Shown here: positions 1 through 10,900 of the stretch, in pieces
Position numbering within the stretch: the stretch's first letter is position 1
How the letters are laid out: each line of letters begins with the position of its first letter
NCBI GenBank assembly: GCA_028680705.1
Contig: JAQUJY010000025.1
Coordinates: forward strand, 1 to 35,812
Source: Bacteroidales bacterium
GTDB taxonomy: Bacteria; Bacteroidota; Bacteroidia; Bacteroidales; Tenuifilaceae
DNA length: 35,812 nt
Direction of reading: 5' to 3'
Notes under the pieces: generated by a model
The model's input: only the letters and a program-made list of their open reading frames with translations
What the model was told of the DNA's origin: nothing
Database searches by the model: none
Made by a program: the position numbers and the translations under genes

Positions 1-1
1 C

Positions 2-1645
2 GCAACATTACCGTATCAGCAAAAGGTTGATAGCCTTACTGAGTTGCTTAGTAGGGCAAGTAATGAGCAGAGGGTCGATTTGCTGAACAGTTTGTCGCAA
101 GTAAGTAACGACGATTCTCCTGATAAAGGCGTGATTTATGGTATGGAGGCCCTGCGCTTAAGTGAACAGTTAAACTATCCGTTGGGTAAGGCTAATGCAC
201 TTAACTATATTGCTGAAAATCAGTTTAGCCTAGGCGAGTTTGAGAAATCTGTGGAATACCAGCTGCAAGCTCTTGATGTTTTTGAGGAGTCTGATAATAA
301 GCATGGTATTGTTCGCTCACTGAATAATTTGGGGTTATGCTTTAGGGAAATTGGGAATATTGATAAAGCAATTGAGTTTCATAATAAAGCATTACAGCTT
401 AGCGAGGAAATTGGAGATAGAGCAGGTAAGGCTAAAGCGTTAGTAAGTTTGGGCATTTGTAATTTTGCGGCCAATAGCATTGATGTTACTTTGAGTTTTT
501 TTAACAAGGCATTGGATATTAGTATAGAACTTGAAAACGATGAACTCATCTCTACTATATATAATAATATGGGTATTTGTTACGCTACCATGGGAGAGCA
601 CAAGAAAGCGCTTAATATTTTTTCGTTATCGCTTGAGTTAAACACCAAGGCAGAGAACAAGGGTGCGTCTGCTGCTATTCTCAATAATATTGCACGGCTT
701 TACATCTACTTGGGTGATTTCGATAAAGCCTTTACTGCAATAAGTAAGAGTTACGAATTGGGTAAAGAACTGAAGGCAAAGGCTCAATTAGTAAATAACT
801 ACCTTATATTTTACGAATATTATGAGGCAAAAGGGAACTATAAACGGGCTCTAGAGTACTATATTAAATACTCCGACCTGAAGGATGAGATAATTAAGGT
901 GCAAAGTAGTGAGCGAATGCAAAATCTTCAGGCGCTTAATGAGTTGGAGAAGAGAGATCAGGATTTGCAGCTATTACAGAAAGATTTTGAGGTTGCGCAA
1001 GGCCGCACAAGACTGTATACCGTCTTGTTTGGTGCTTCATTTCTGCTACTAGTTTTTGGAGTCTATATTTTTGTTATGCGAAGCCGCACAGCAAATCAAT
1101 CCATTGAACTTCTAGAGAAAGAACAACAACTTGCTGAGATGAAACTAGAGAATCAGCAGAAAGATTATGAGAGGTTAGAACTTTTAAAAATAAAGCAACA
1201 GCACGATTATGAAGATGAGATTGCCTCTAAGAATAGGGACCTTGCATCGCTTACCATGCAAATGGTGCAAAAAAATGAACTTTTAACCAAACTTAATGAA
1301 CAGACTCAAACCTTAACCTATTCTGCTAATAATAAGGAAACCGTAAAAGAGGTTAGTCGGTTAATCGAGCAGTCGTTAAACCTAGACAAAGATTGGGAAG
1401 ATTTTACATTGCACTTTGATAGTGTGCATCCTCGTTTTTTTGAAAGGTTACTTAATCAGTTCCCAACCCTTACCCAAAAGGAGCTCAAGCAATGTGCTTA
1501 TATCCGAATTAACATATCAATAAAAGAAATCGCAAACCTGTTAAACATTACTCCAAAGGGTGTAGAAAAAGCCCGTAGCAGGATAAAAGCAAAACTTTCT
1601 TTAACAAAAGACGAGGATTTAGTGTCTTTCATTCTTTCCTACTAA
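2..1645 (+). CDS. TPR-repeat, membrane-anchored HTH transcriptional regulator (5' end outside window)
   Basis: The reading frame is open from base 2, so the true start and any signal peptide lie upstream of the window; the first in-window start-like codon (TTG at 44) is not a real start. The visible 547 codons hold about six TPR repeats of roughly 40 residues (bases 180-900; for example ALNYIAENQFSLGEFEKSVE and SLNNLGLCFREIGNIDKAIE), one transmembrane segment (about bases 1013-1082, LYTVLFGASFLLLVFGVYIF), a charged coiled coil (about 1090-1330) and a C-terminal LuxR-like helix-turn-helix (about 1450-1640, with LTQKELKQCAYIRINISIKE then IANLLNITPKGVEKARSRIK). This architecture is common in Bacteroidota: the periplasmic TPRs probably sense a partner and the cytoplasmic HTH binds DNA. 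The ligand and targets are not visible. It lies just upstream of a lipoprotein and three T9SS substrates on the same strand, so local control is plausible but unproven. Confidence 0.85.
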   Translation, partial: ATLPYQQKVDSLTELLSRASNEQRVDLLNSLSQVSNDDSPDKGVIYGMEALRLSEQLNYPLGKANALNYIAENQFSLGEFEKSVEYQLQALDVFEESDNKHGIVRSLNNLGLCFREIGNIDKAIEFHNKALQLSEEIGDRAGKAKALVSLGICNFAANSIDVTLSFFNKALDISIELENDELISTIYNNMGICYATMGEHKKALNIFSLSLELNTKAENKGASAAILNNIARLYIYLGDFDKAFTAISKSYELGKELKAKAQLVNNYLIFYEYYEAKGNYKRALEYYIKYSDLKDEIIKVQSSERMQNLQALNELEKRDQDLQLLQKDFEVAQGRTRLYTVLFGASFLLLVFGVYIFVMRSRTANQSIELLEKEQQLAEMKLENQQKDYERLELLKIKQQHDYEDEIASKNRDLASLTMQMVQKNELLTKLNEQTQTLTYSANNKETVKEVSRLIEQSLNLDKDWEDFTLHFDSVHPRFFERLLNQFPTLTQKELKQCAYIRINISIKEIANLLNITPKGVEKARSRIKAKLSLTKDEDLVSFILSY

Positions 1646-1805
1646 AAAACATATTTTACGACAATCACCTGACTGTTAGATGGTAACTTTAGGGTGTCGG
1701 GTGTTTGTCTTTACCCTAGGGGGCATTTGTAGGTATCCTGCTGGCCGAATTGTGCTTATTCTTAAATATACTTGCAGTTGGATAATGTCTATTAAAACCA
1801 GCTGT

Positions 1806-2183
1806 ATGAAACACTTCCTTTTCTTCTTTGTTCTAATAATTCTGGGGCAGGCTTGCAACAAGTCAAACTCTTCTGGTGGTGATAGCAAAGGGGAATTAAT
1901 AAACGACACATTATCTGTAAGATATGATTTTGACTCTGAGTTTAATCAAAATTGTTATACTATAAAAGCTAACAGTTTAGATAGTCTTATGCCAGTTGGC
2001 CATAATAGTTTTACGGACAGTAGTAAAAAATGCAATTACCTAATTGGATTAAGACCTTATAACGTTCTTTTTCGGAACGAAAATGGTGGTTGTTACAGTA
2101 AAACACAATTCATTCCCTACTATGATGAGCGGGGTGATTCTAATTTAGACAAGCGTTATATTTTTCTACAGTACCGGTATTGA
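1806..2183 (+). CDS. small predicted lipoprotein, function unknown
   Basis: This 125-residue protein was not recognised as a member of any family. The frame is open from 1680, but ATG 1806 gives a clean lipoprotein signal peptide (MKHFLFFFVLIILGQAC) with the lipidated cysteine at residue 17, followed by a Ser/Gly/Lys-rich linker, so that start was chosen; ATG 1785 would add seven residues. The mature part is about 100 residues, rich in aromatic and acidic residues, with three further cysteines (NCYT, KCNY, GCYS) that could form disulfides in the periplasm or at the surface. It sits 160 bases after the regulator gene and 31 bases before the giant subtilase, which suggests co-transcription with the protease. 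A possible role as a surface or secretion accessory to its neighbour is inference only. Confidence 0.65.
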   Translation: MKHFLFFFVLIILGQACNKSNSSGGDSKGELINDTLSVRYDFDSEFNQNCYTIKANSLDSLMPVGHNSFTDSSKKCNYLIGLRPYNVLFRNENGGCYSKTQFIPYYDERGDSNLDKRYIFLQYRY

Positions 2184-2214
2184 TACGAAATTTTAATAAA
2201 TAAATAATTATAGT

Positions 2215-5200
2215 ATGAGAAAATTATATTTACTTGCTTTTTCATTTTTACTGGGATTTTACTCCTTGGGTTACGGGCAAACAGGTAACACCTCTTCGCA
2301 AAAAGTATATTTGCGTTCGGGGGAATTTACTCCCACTTCCAATGAAGCCAAGTCAGATCCTTCTGACGTGGGCTACTATGTTTCTGGAAATAAAAAGCAG
2401 TATGGTTATGTTCAGTTTACCAACTCGCTAAGTGATTCAGATATTGCCAGCCTAAAGGCTGAGGGAGTTGAATTGCTTGACTATATCCCAGATAATACCT
2501 ACTACATTGGGGTGAAAAGTTTGAGTAAAACTGCAACTCTTTCGGGGTTTGCTAAGAATGGTGCTGCCAGGTTCTTCAATTTACCTACCGAGTTTAAGAT
2601 TGACCCTGTAATTATTTCTGGTAACATTCCAATGTATGCTTCTCCTGAACTGGGCTTTGTTTTTGTAGCTGTTGTAACGGCTCCTGATGCATCGACCGAT
2701 GCGCTTAGGTTCTTTAAGAAGAACGAAGTAGAGGTGCTTACAAAGTCTGCAGATGGCGAACAGTTTAATGTAAAAATATCCGATTTTAAAGTTGTTGAAC
2801 TGGCAGAAAATGCGTGGGTTAGGTATATTGAATTGGCTGCTCCCCCAAAAGAGTTGAAAAATAAACCAGGCAAGGTAAGCCATCGAGTATTCCCTTTGCG
2901 CAACAATTTGAATATGGACCTTTCTCTTAATGGAGAAGGGATAATTGTTGGGGAGTGGGATGGTGGACAGATTGGAGTGCACGAAGATTTAAACGGAAGA
3001 ATTAATGGTCATTCTACTGAGCCTATCGATTTTCATGCAACTCACGTTGCAGGAACCATTCTTGGGAAAGGTCTGCTAGACCCAAAAATGGAAGGTATGG
3101 CACCCGAAGCAACCCTTTGGGCTTCAGACTTTTTTAAAGATGATCCTATTATTATTCAGGAAATGGCTACAGCTTACACTGAGGGTGTTAGGGTTACAAA
3201 TAATTCATGGGGTTATGTTATTGATCCTCTGTATTGTGTGCATCATTTTCCGTACGTTTCTTCAGTTCGAGGTTTCGATAAAAACGTGAAAGAAAATCCA
3301 TACCTGCTTCATGTTTTTGCTAACGGAAATGATCAGGATGTTTGCCCAGGTGGATTTCATACCGCTTTATGGACCATGAAGAATGTGCTTTTTGTTGGTG
3401 CTGTTGACAGGACTGATGAAATGAGTGATTTCAGTAGTTTTGGTCCTACCTACGATGGCCGATTAGTGCCTCATGTTTCCTCTGTAGGGGTTGATGTACA
3501 CTCTACTGTTGGTGTAAATGGTTACTATAGCCTTGAAGGAACATCAATGTCAGCTCCTGGAACTGCAGGTACTTTGGCTCTATTGCAGCAACAGTTTAAG
3601 CAGGAGAATGCTAATCAGTATCCATCAGCAGCTTTGCTAAAGGCCATTATTTGTAACACTGCGCGCGATAAGGGTAATATAGGTCCCGATTACAAGTATG
3701 GTTTTGGAGTTATCGATGGGTTAAAATCTGCCAAGGTAATTGCCAATGAATACTACTTCGAGGGTAATATTAGTACTGATGAAGAAAAAGAGTACACCAT
3801 AAATGTTCCAGCTAACTTAGCTGAACTTCGTGTTCTACTAACCTATACTGATGTTGAGGGCTCTGTTATGGCACAACAGGCAATTGTAAACAAAATTAAT
3901 ATATCAGTTGCCGCTAACGGTGAAACTTATTTGCCTTGGAAATTAGATCCCCAAAACCCCAATGAACCTGCAACAAAAGGTAATGCATCTTGGGACAACA
4001 TAAAACAAGTTACTATTGATAATCCGGTTGGAGGTGATTACACTGTAAAGATAGAAGGTGCTAATATCCCAATGGGTGCACAGAGTTTTGCAGTTACCTA
4101 TTGGTTCGAAGAAAAGAAACCAACTATTGTATTCCCTTATGATGGAGTTGTTCTTAGTTCTGGCGAAGTTGAGCGTTTAACATGGAACTCTGCTCCAAAT
4201 TCTGGCGAATATACTGCAGAGATTTCCATTGATAATGGACAGTCGTGGAGTACCATTGGCTCTGGTGAACTTTCTGAGGGTGGAGTAGATTTTACTGTGC
4301 CTGAAGCAGCTACATCCAATGCGTTTATTCGTTTACAGGTTGATGGTGAGCAAATTTTATCAAAGGAATTTTCTGTTCTCCAAACCCCTACTAACCTTAA
4401 AGGTATTACAGGCTATAAAGAGATTACTTTAACCTGGGATTTAGTAGAGGATGCCTCATCATACGATGTGTTTAAGGTAGAGAATGCTGAACTGGTTTTA
4501 ATGGCTAATGTAGAAACCAATCAGTATCTCTTTGAAGATTTAGAGGTTAATAAAAAAGTTTTCATGACAGTTCGATCTCGCATGGATTCTGAGTCTGTTC
4601 TTGGTGAGCGAGCTAAAGCAATTAGTGCCGCATCAATCCCCCTTTACGATTTGGGCGTTGTAGCTATGCATAGCCCTGTTTCGGGATGCCATTTAACTTC
4701 ATCGGAAAGCCTTCGAGTAGCTGTAAAAAACTTTGGAGAATATACCTATAGTGCTGGTGATAAGATCCCTGTTGCTTACACTCTAAATAATGGTGGTGTT
4801 AATCGCGATACCATTATACTTACCGAAGCGTTACCCCGCAATGCAACGGTAAACTTTACTTTTAAGAAGAAAGCCTACATGTCAATTCCAAAAGCTTATT
4901 CATTTAAGGTTTGGACTGCTTTGCAAGCTGATAATATTATTACAACCAATGACACGCTTATCCGACGCGTTGAAAACTATAATCCCATAAGTACTTTCCC
5001 CTACAGGCAAAATTTTGATGATATGCCTGATTTACAGGGTCAGATTATTAATGGGGTTTTTGATCCAGTCTATTTATCAGCGGGTTGGGATAACGACCAT
5101 GAAAATGATGACTTTGAGTGGTGGCCTAATGCACTTGAAACACTTATAGATGGTACCGGACCCAGTGCCGATCACACTTCTGGTGAAGGGAAATATCTGT

Positions 5201-7878
5201 ATACAGAATCTTCGTTTCTTGAAGGGCAGGTGGGTGAACTGTACCTACTCTCACCTTGTTTTGATCTTGCTGCAATAGCACAGCCAACCATGTACTTTTG
5301 GTACCATGCTTTTTCCGAATCATTAGAAATGGGATCATTGCATTTAGATGCATACGTATATGGCACTCAGGAGTGGATGCTAGATATAATGCCCGCTATT
5401 GTTGGAAGTCAGGGAGATAAGTGGAAACTACAAATAGTTGATTTGATGGATTTCCGTTACCTAGGCTCGGTTAAGTTCCGTTTTAGGGTAGTAACCTCAA
5501 CAACTGAGCATAACGCTTTTGCCATTGATGATTTTAAGATTTCCGATAGATACACTAACGATCTTTCGACTATTTCCATATCACCTTCAGCAGGTGAGGG
5601 TATTCTCACAGCAGACGAGACTATTAATATTGAACTGGTAAACTATGGTAGGGCTGCGCTTGCAGAGGCAACCTCAATTCCTGTAGGGTTTAGCATAAAC
5701 GATACGCTTACTGTTCATGAAAATTTTGTTCTTCCTTACGAATTCAACTTTGCCGATACCATTGCAGTTTCCTTTAATCAAAGGGTTAACCTCGAAGGGC
5801 TGGATAAGCGTTTTAGCGTAGATGCATGGGTGGCAATGCCAAGTGATGGGGATAGATTAAACGACTCAATTGTTGGGCATAAAGTGCAAACTTATACCGA
5901 AGTGTGGAGCAAGTGCTTTGCAGGAGTTAGTCCCACAGGCATAGGCAATTTTTACTTCGATGGTATTCATGAGTCGCAAAGTATTCGGAACTATGGAACC
6001 ATTTGTGGCGAGACGGGTACCGATGGGTACTCATTGGTTTCAAACCAGCGGAGTGTTGTTTATAAAGGATACGACTACGATATGGGAGTTCAAGCCATAA
6101 TTGTTCCCGACTTTTGGACATGGCCATCCTTTGGTCAGTTTATAAAGGTTTGGATTGATTTCAATAGAGATGGTTATCTGTCTGATGACGAGATAGTTTA
6201 TGAGAATGATTCCCGTTCGTTGCTTTTCGAAGAAACAACAATTCATATTCCTGTAGATGCAGAGCTTGGACCAACCCGATTGAGGGTTAGAAGTTCGTAT
6301 CACGCCAATGAGATAATGGTTCCGGATGCAGCAAATAGCGTTATTCGTTTTGGCGAAACCGAAGATTATATCATTGAGATTAAAGAGTACCCAAAAGTTG
6401 ATTTAGAGGTATTATCACTAACAACACCTCCATCTCAAGTGGGAATGGGAAATCAGGAAAAAATATATGTAAATCTACGTACACTTGGTAGCGATCCTTT
6501 AGTTATGGGCACTCAGTTGCCATTCCAAATAAGCATAAATGGGGCTGAAAGCCAAGAGGCAATTGCAGCAACAACCCAGTTGTACGAAAATGGTGATGAG
6601 TTTAGTATTGAACTTCCAACGGACTTTGATTTTTCTGAAGTTGGCTCATATAGAATATCAGTAATAAATGCATTTGAGGCCGATACCGATCCGGTAAACG
6701 ATACCACATTTGCTGTGATTACTAACATGAAAAAGGTAAGTGCAGCTGACTATTCCGAAGATTTTGAGAGTGGAGTTCAGGGCTGGTGGGATGGTTCCGC
6801 TCTACCAGAGGCCGTTTGGGAGCATGGCAAACCAAATAAGCCTAACCTCAATGCAGCTTATTCTGGCGATAATGTATGGATAACAAAGTTGACTGGAGAA
6901 TATCCTGCAGAAACCGAAGCTATTCTGTTCTCGCCCGTATTTGATTTTACTTCCATTACCAGTCCTTACCTCACTATAATGCTCAACATTAAAACTGAGG
7001 AAGCTTTTGATGGTATGATCCTAGAAGCGTCAGTTGATGGCGAAACATGGGCTAAAGTAAATGGTGGTGATGCACTTTACAATTACAAAACAACCCAGCA
7101 GAGTTGGGATTTAGGTGCTCCTTGGTGGAGTGGCTATAGCGCTGGTTGGAAGCAGTTTGGCGTGTCTTTAGTTGACTATGTTGGGGAGTCTGATGTGATG
7201 TTCCGCTTTAGGTTCCGTACCGATATATATGTTAACGATGAGGGAATTGCTATTGATAATTTTACTATAGCAGAGTCCAAGCCAAATGTTAAGGTGAAAA
7301 ATTTAATCTCACCTGTAGCAACTGGAAGCATACTTACTGATGCTGAAAAGGTGTCGTTTACCATCGAAAATATTGGTAATACAGTAATACCTTCTAAAGA
7401 AAAAATAGTTATTGGTAAAACATTTAACGGGGAAACCACTAGGCATAACCATACGTTAAAAAAGCCTATTCGTACAGGAGAGCAGTATTTAGTAACTATT
7501 CCGCAAACTGTTGATATGAGTGCTGGAGGGGTTCATTTAATAACTGTTTTTGTCGAAATGGACGGTGACGTTGATACTAGCGATAACTCGAAGGAGTTTT
7601 CTGTAGAATCATTTTCTACGGGTGTTGATAATCAAAGTGAGCATGAATTTACTGTTTACCCAAATCCCGGGAAAGGTTTGTTTAACGTAACTCTACCTAG
7701 TGGACACTCAAGCCTTTCATGGAAGGTATTTGCCGTAACCGGTAACCTGCTTGCTCAGGGAAATTTCACTGGTTTATCATCCGATCAAATCAACTTAACA
7801 CACCTTGCGCCTGGTTCATACCTGCTGCAGGTTCATGGCAACAGTTTTAACAGAACTGTAAAGCTAATTGTATACTAA
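2215..7878 (+). CDS. giant T9SS-secreted subtilisin-like (S8) serine protease
   Basis: The protein has 1887 residues. A signal peptide (MRKLYLLAFSFLLGFYSLGYG) is followed by a prodomain-like region (about 25-240), then the S8 catalytic domain (about 240-510) with Asp249 (GEWDGG), His274 (HATHVAGT), oxyanion Asn372 (FANGN) and Ser444 (GTSMSAPG). Residues 513-640 resemble the jelly-roll that follows the catalytic domain in KP-43-type subtilases. Next come an Ig-like segment, an FN3-like domain (about 722-815), a CARDB-like spacer, a MAM-like 'anchor J' module (about 925-1110), a GEVED-type domain (about 1240-1390, with IDFNRDGYLSDDE), a second J module (about 1512-1685), another spacer and a T9SS type A sorting domain (YPNP at 1815 to the end). 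It is probably exported by Sec, moved across the outer membrane by T9SS and attached or released at the surface. The complete catalytic set suggests an active protease; its substrate is unknown. Confidence 0.92.
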   Translation: MRKLYLLAFSFLLGFYSLGYGQTGNTSSQKVYLRSGEFTPTSNEAKSDPSDVGYYVSGNKKQYGYVQFTNSLSDSDIASLKAEGVELLDYIPDNTYYIGVKSLSKTATLSGFAKNGAARFFNLPTEFKIDPVIISGNIPMYASPELGFVFVAVVTAPDASTDALRFFKKNEVEVLTKSADGEQFNVKISDFKVVELAENAWVRYIELAAPPKELKNKPGKVSHRVFPLRNNLNMDLSLNGEGIIVGEWDGGQIGVHEDLNGRINGHSTEPIDFHATHVAGTILGKGLLDPKMEGMAPEATLWASDFFKDDPIIIQEMATAYTEGVRVTNNSWGYVIDPLYCVHHFPYVSSVRGFDKNVKENPYLLHVFANGNDQDVCPGGFHTALWTMKNVLFVGAVDRTDEMSDFSSFGPTYDGRLVPHVSSVGVDVHSTVGVNGYYSLEGTSMSAPGTAGTLALLQQQFKQENANQYPSAALLKAIICNTARDKGNIGPDYKYGFGVIDGLKSAKVIANEYYFEGNISTDEEKEYTINVPANLAELRVLLTYTDVEGSVMAQQAIVNKINISVAANGETYLPWKLDPQNPNEPATKGNASWDNIKQVTIDNPVGGDYTVKIEGANIPMGAQSFAVTYWFEEKKPTIVFPYDGVVLSSGEVERLTWNSAPNSGEYTAEISIDNGQSWSTIGSGELSEGGVDFTVPEAATSNAFIRLQVDGEQILSKEFSVLQTPTNLKGITGYKEITLTWDLVEDASSYDVFKVENAELVLMANVETNQYLFEDLEVNKKVFMTVRSRMDSESVLGERAKAISAASIPLYDLGVVAMHSPVSGCHLTSSESLRVAVKNFGEYTYSAGDKIPVAYTLNNGGVNRDTIILTEALPRNATVNFTFKKKAYMSIPKAYSFKVWTALQADNIITTNDTLIRRVENYNPISTFPYRQNFDDMPDLQGQIINGVFDPVYLSAGWDNDHENDDFEWWPNALETLIDGTGPSADHTSGEGKYLYTESSFLEGQVGELYLLSPCFDLAAIAQPTMYFWYHAFSESLEMGSLHLDAYVYGTQEWMLDIMPAIVGSQGDKWKLQIVDLMDFRYLGSVKFRFRVVTSTTEHNAFAIDDFKISDRYTNDLSTISISPSAGEGILTADETINIELVNYGRAALAEATSIPVGFSINDTLTVHENFVLPYEFNFADTIAVSFNQRVNLEGLDKRFSVDAWVAMPSDGDRLNDSIVGHKVQTYTEVWSKCFAGVSPTGIGNFYFDGIHESQSIRNYGTICGETGTDGYSLVSNQRSVVYKGYDYDMGVQAIIVPDFWTWPSFGQFIKVWIDFNRDGYLSDDEIVYENDSRSLLFEETTIHIPVDAELGPTRLRVRSSYHANEIMVPDAANSVIRFGETEDYIIEIKEYPKVDLEVLSLTTPPSQVGMGNQEKIYVNLRTLGSDPLVMGTQLPFQISINGAESQEAIAATTQLYENGDEFSIELPTDFDFSEVGSYRISVINAFEADTDPVNDTTFAVITNMKKVSAADYSEDFESGVQGWWDGSALPEAVWEHGKPNKPNLNAAYSGDNVWITKLTGEYPAETEAILFSPVFDFTSITSPYLTIMLNIKTEEAFDGMILEASVDGETWAKVNGGDALYNYKTTQQSWDLGAPWWSGYSAGWKQFGVSLVDYVGESDVMFRFRFRTDIYVNDEGIAIDNFTIAESKPNVKVKNLISPVATGSILTDAEKVSFTIENIGNTVIPSKEKIVIGKTFNGETTRHNHTLKKPIRTGEQYLVTIPQTVDMSAGGVHLITVFVEMDGDVDTSDNSKEFSVESFSTGVDNQSEHEFTVYPNPGKGLFNVTLPSGHSSLSWKVFAVTGNLLAQGNFTGLSSDQINLTHLAPGSYLLQVHGNSFNRTVKLIVY

Positions 7879-7888
7879 ATAAATACAG

Positions 7889-7925
7889 GATGATGCTCTG
7901 CCTATGAAATATGCGGGGCATCATC
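7889..7925 (+). terminator. hairpin after the subtilase gene; weak terminator or attenuator
   Basis: An inverted repeat GATGATGC / GCATCATC can be extended inward by wobble pairs to about 13 pairs, starting 11 bases after the stop codon. The downstream run (TTACTTAAC) is a poor T-tract, so termination may be partial, allowing read-through into the next giant gene. Confidence 0.45.
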
Positions 7926-7963
7926 TTACTTAACTAATAATCACAAACCAAATCTAAAATATC

Positions 7964-10900
7964 ATGAGGGAAAGTTTTACTTTACGAAAAATGGTGACTA
8001 TACCGGCCCCTTTTAAAAAGAGGATTACCAGAGGTATAGCAATATTAGCCATACTTGTGTTGCCGTCATTAAATGCGGTATCGCAAAATTTACAACCTCT
8101 ACCCATTAGTTGCGATTTTAAGGGGTTTACAGGTGTTAACCTACACGAGATTTGCCCCGGGTGGGACGAAGGAACAGGTTATCCTAAACCAACCCTAGGC
8201 TCCGGCGGCTGGTTTGAATCCGATATACTATACCCTACAACATGTGCAGGGATTAATGTTTATGGCATAGGAAAACACAATTGGATTGTTACTCCGTACT
8301 TTAGTGTGACAGAGAATACTATTGTGCGCTTTGATGCTGCAATGACCCTTAAGCATGACGAGCCTCGTCCAAGTAGTTTTGGGAGCGACGATAAGTTTGC
8401 GATAATGGTTTCTGATGACGGAGGGAACACATACACCCCTGCTTTCGAATTTACTGCAACTTCAGAAGCGCAGCTCACAATGGATATGCAAACCTTTACA
8501 GTTGACCTAAGTACGTTTGCTGGAAAAAACGTAACCGTTGGATTTTACGCTACTACAGGGAATATAGATAATGGATATTTTGCGTTGCATCTCGATGATA
8601 TTCTAATAAAGGATAAGTCGCAGGTTGATGCTGCTGTAGTTAGCATCGTAAGCCCAACTCCAGATAGTTTCTTAACAGATGAAACTCCGATAAAAGTAAT
8701 CGTAAAAAATGATGGGCTTACCCCTATAGAGAATGTTCCCGTTAGGTTCAAAATTCGCGGTGCAGAAACAGAAAATATCTTTAGCGTTGTTTCTAAAAAT
8801 CTTGCGCCTAATGAAGAGTTTGAACTTGATTTTGGTACTTACAACTTTTCGGTGTGGGGCAATTACTCCATTTCTGCAGTTACGGAGTTGGATGGAGATC
8901 AGGATGCTGCAAACAACGCTGTTGAGGTTAATATTGTTAATATAGAACCTGAGATTTTACCTTTGCCAAAGCTTGATTTTACCGATTCTTACGACAGAAT
9001 AAATTTTTACGAGGGTTGGGATGAGGCACGTGGCGAGGAGCGTCCGCTTGTTTATATGAAAGTTGACTGGCAAAGCGATAAGCATGTTGGTACTGGCGAA
9101 TATGGCTTTAGCGTTTATTTTGTATCATTGGGGACTTGCGATTGGATTGTTAGCCCCAGTTTTATTGCCACATCTGACGCAAAAATTACCTTCGATTATG
9201 CTATTACCTACGATGATGGGGTTAGTAGCATGGGGAGTGATGACAAGCTTATAGTATTTGCTACTGATGATAATGGTGAAACTTGGAATAATCTCGCTGA
9301 AATTGACAAAAATTCCACTATTTCTGAAACAGAATGGAATAAGCTATTTGTTGACTTATCGGACTATGACGGGAAAACTGTTCGAATAGCCTTGCAGGCA
9401 AATACAGGCGTTGTTTTAGATCCAGAATCATACGTTTTCTTTATTGATAATCTGGAAGTTGCCAATATTCTATCACACGATATTGCTCCAGTAAAAGTAG
9501 TATCGCCTCAAACACCTTCTGCATTTGGCACAACGGAAACAATCTCTGTTCTTGTTGGTAACAAAGGCTCAAGTGATGTTGAAGAATTCGAAATTAGCTA
9601 TAAAATAGGGTCATCAAATACGGTAACAGAGCAAGTTTCGCTGTTAATTCCAGCTCGCGAAGAACGCCTGTATATTTTTGATACTAAAGCAGATTTGAGC
9701 GGAAGTCAAAGCGCTGATATTACAATAACTACTAATTTACCCAATGATGAGGATGCTTCAAACAACTCTTTGTCTGCAGAGCTTTCGTCAATGCTTATTG
9801 ATCTTACCGAGGTAGGTCAGTATGAAACAAGTTTCGAAAACGCCCTAGAGCTGAAAGGGTGGAGCGTTCTGGATGCAAATCAAGATGGACGAGAATGGTT
9901 TCTTACGACTGTTCCCCGAGAAGTATTTGAGGGTGATTATGCCTACTCGTACACATCAAAAAGGACAAATGCTCCTTCAAACGACTGGCTGTTTAGCCCT
10001 GCTTTTTCCATGAAAGCCGATGAGGAATATGTTCTTTCATTCTACTTTAGGGCAAATGCAACAGGATTCCCTGAGCGTTTAAGGGTAACTTATTCAAGTG
10101 AGCAAAATGAAAATTCCCTTGTGGAAGAGATTTTAGATCTTGGTGAGGTTACTCATGGTCAATACATGCAAGCAACTATCGAGTTTGCTGTTGTGGCTGA
10201 TGGGGATTACCATTTAGGTTGGCATATTTACGAATCAATGAATGGGATGGGACTTGAAATTGATAATGTTTCACTACATCAGTTGTTAGACAACGATATT
10301 AAAGTAAATCACATTCAGGTTCCACGTAAAAAAGTAGAAGGTTCGGCTCAGCTAGCCAATATTGATGAGATAAAGGTTGAGGTTGAAAACATTGGGCGTA
10401 ACAGCGTAAGTGCATTCGACTTAAGCATTGAGGTTGATGGTGGTAGTGCGATAACCCAATCGTTTACAGAGCCATTAATGGCTGGGAAAAAACGTTACTT
10501 CTCAGTAAACGAGGGTCTGGATCTTGATCCTAACGGAATTTATGATGTAAAGGTTTGGTCAAGCCTCGATACCGATTTAAACTATAATAACGATACAATT
10601 GTTGGCCACGTTAATTTAGCCGAGTATTCTACAAGTTTTGAGGCCACCGACGATTCTAGCGAATGGACCTTCGAGGATCTTGCTGGTCCTGAATATACTT
10701 GGGCCATTGTGAATGAAAGTAGGTATGCACGTACTGGTAAGCAGGCTTGGAAATTACATACCGATAGGCATGCTCAAATTGCCAACGACGACTGGCTTTT
10801 TTCAGAGCCATTTTACCTTGAAGAGGGTAAGTGCTATAAGGTAGGTTTCTGGTATAATCCTCTATACTCTCAGGATAGCCTTGTTTTTGCAATGGGCGAT

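Noticed and set aside
1680-1805. N-terminal extension of the small lipoprotein frame
   Set aside because: It would place the lipoprotein signal peptide about 42 residues inside the protein; ATG 1806 gives a normal lipobox position.
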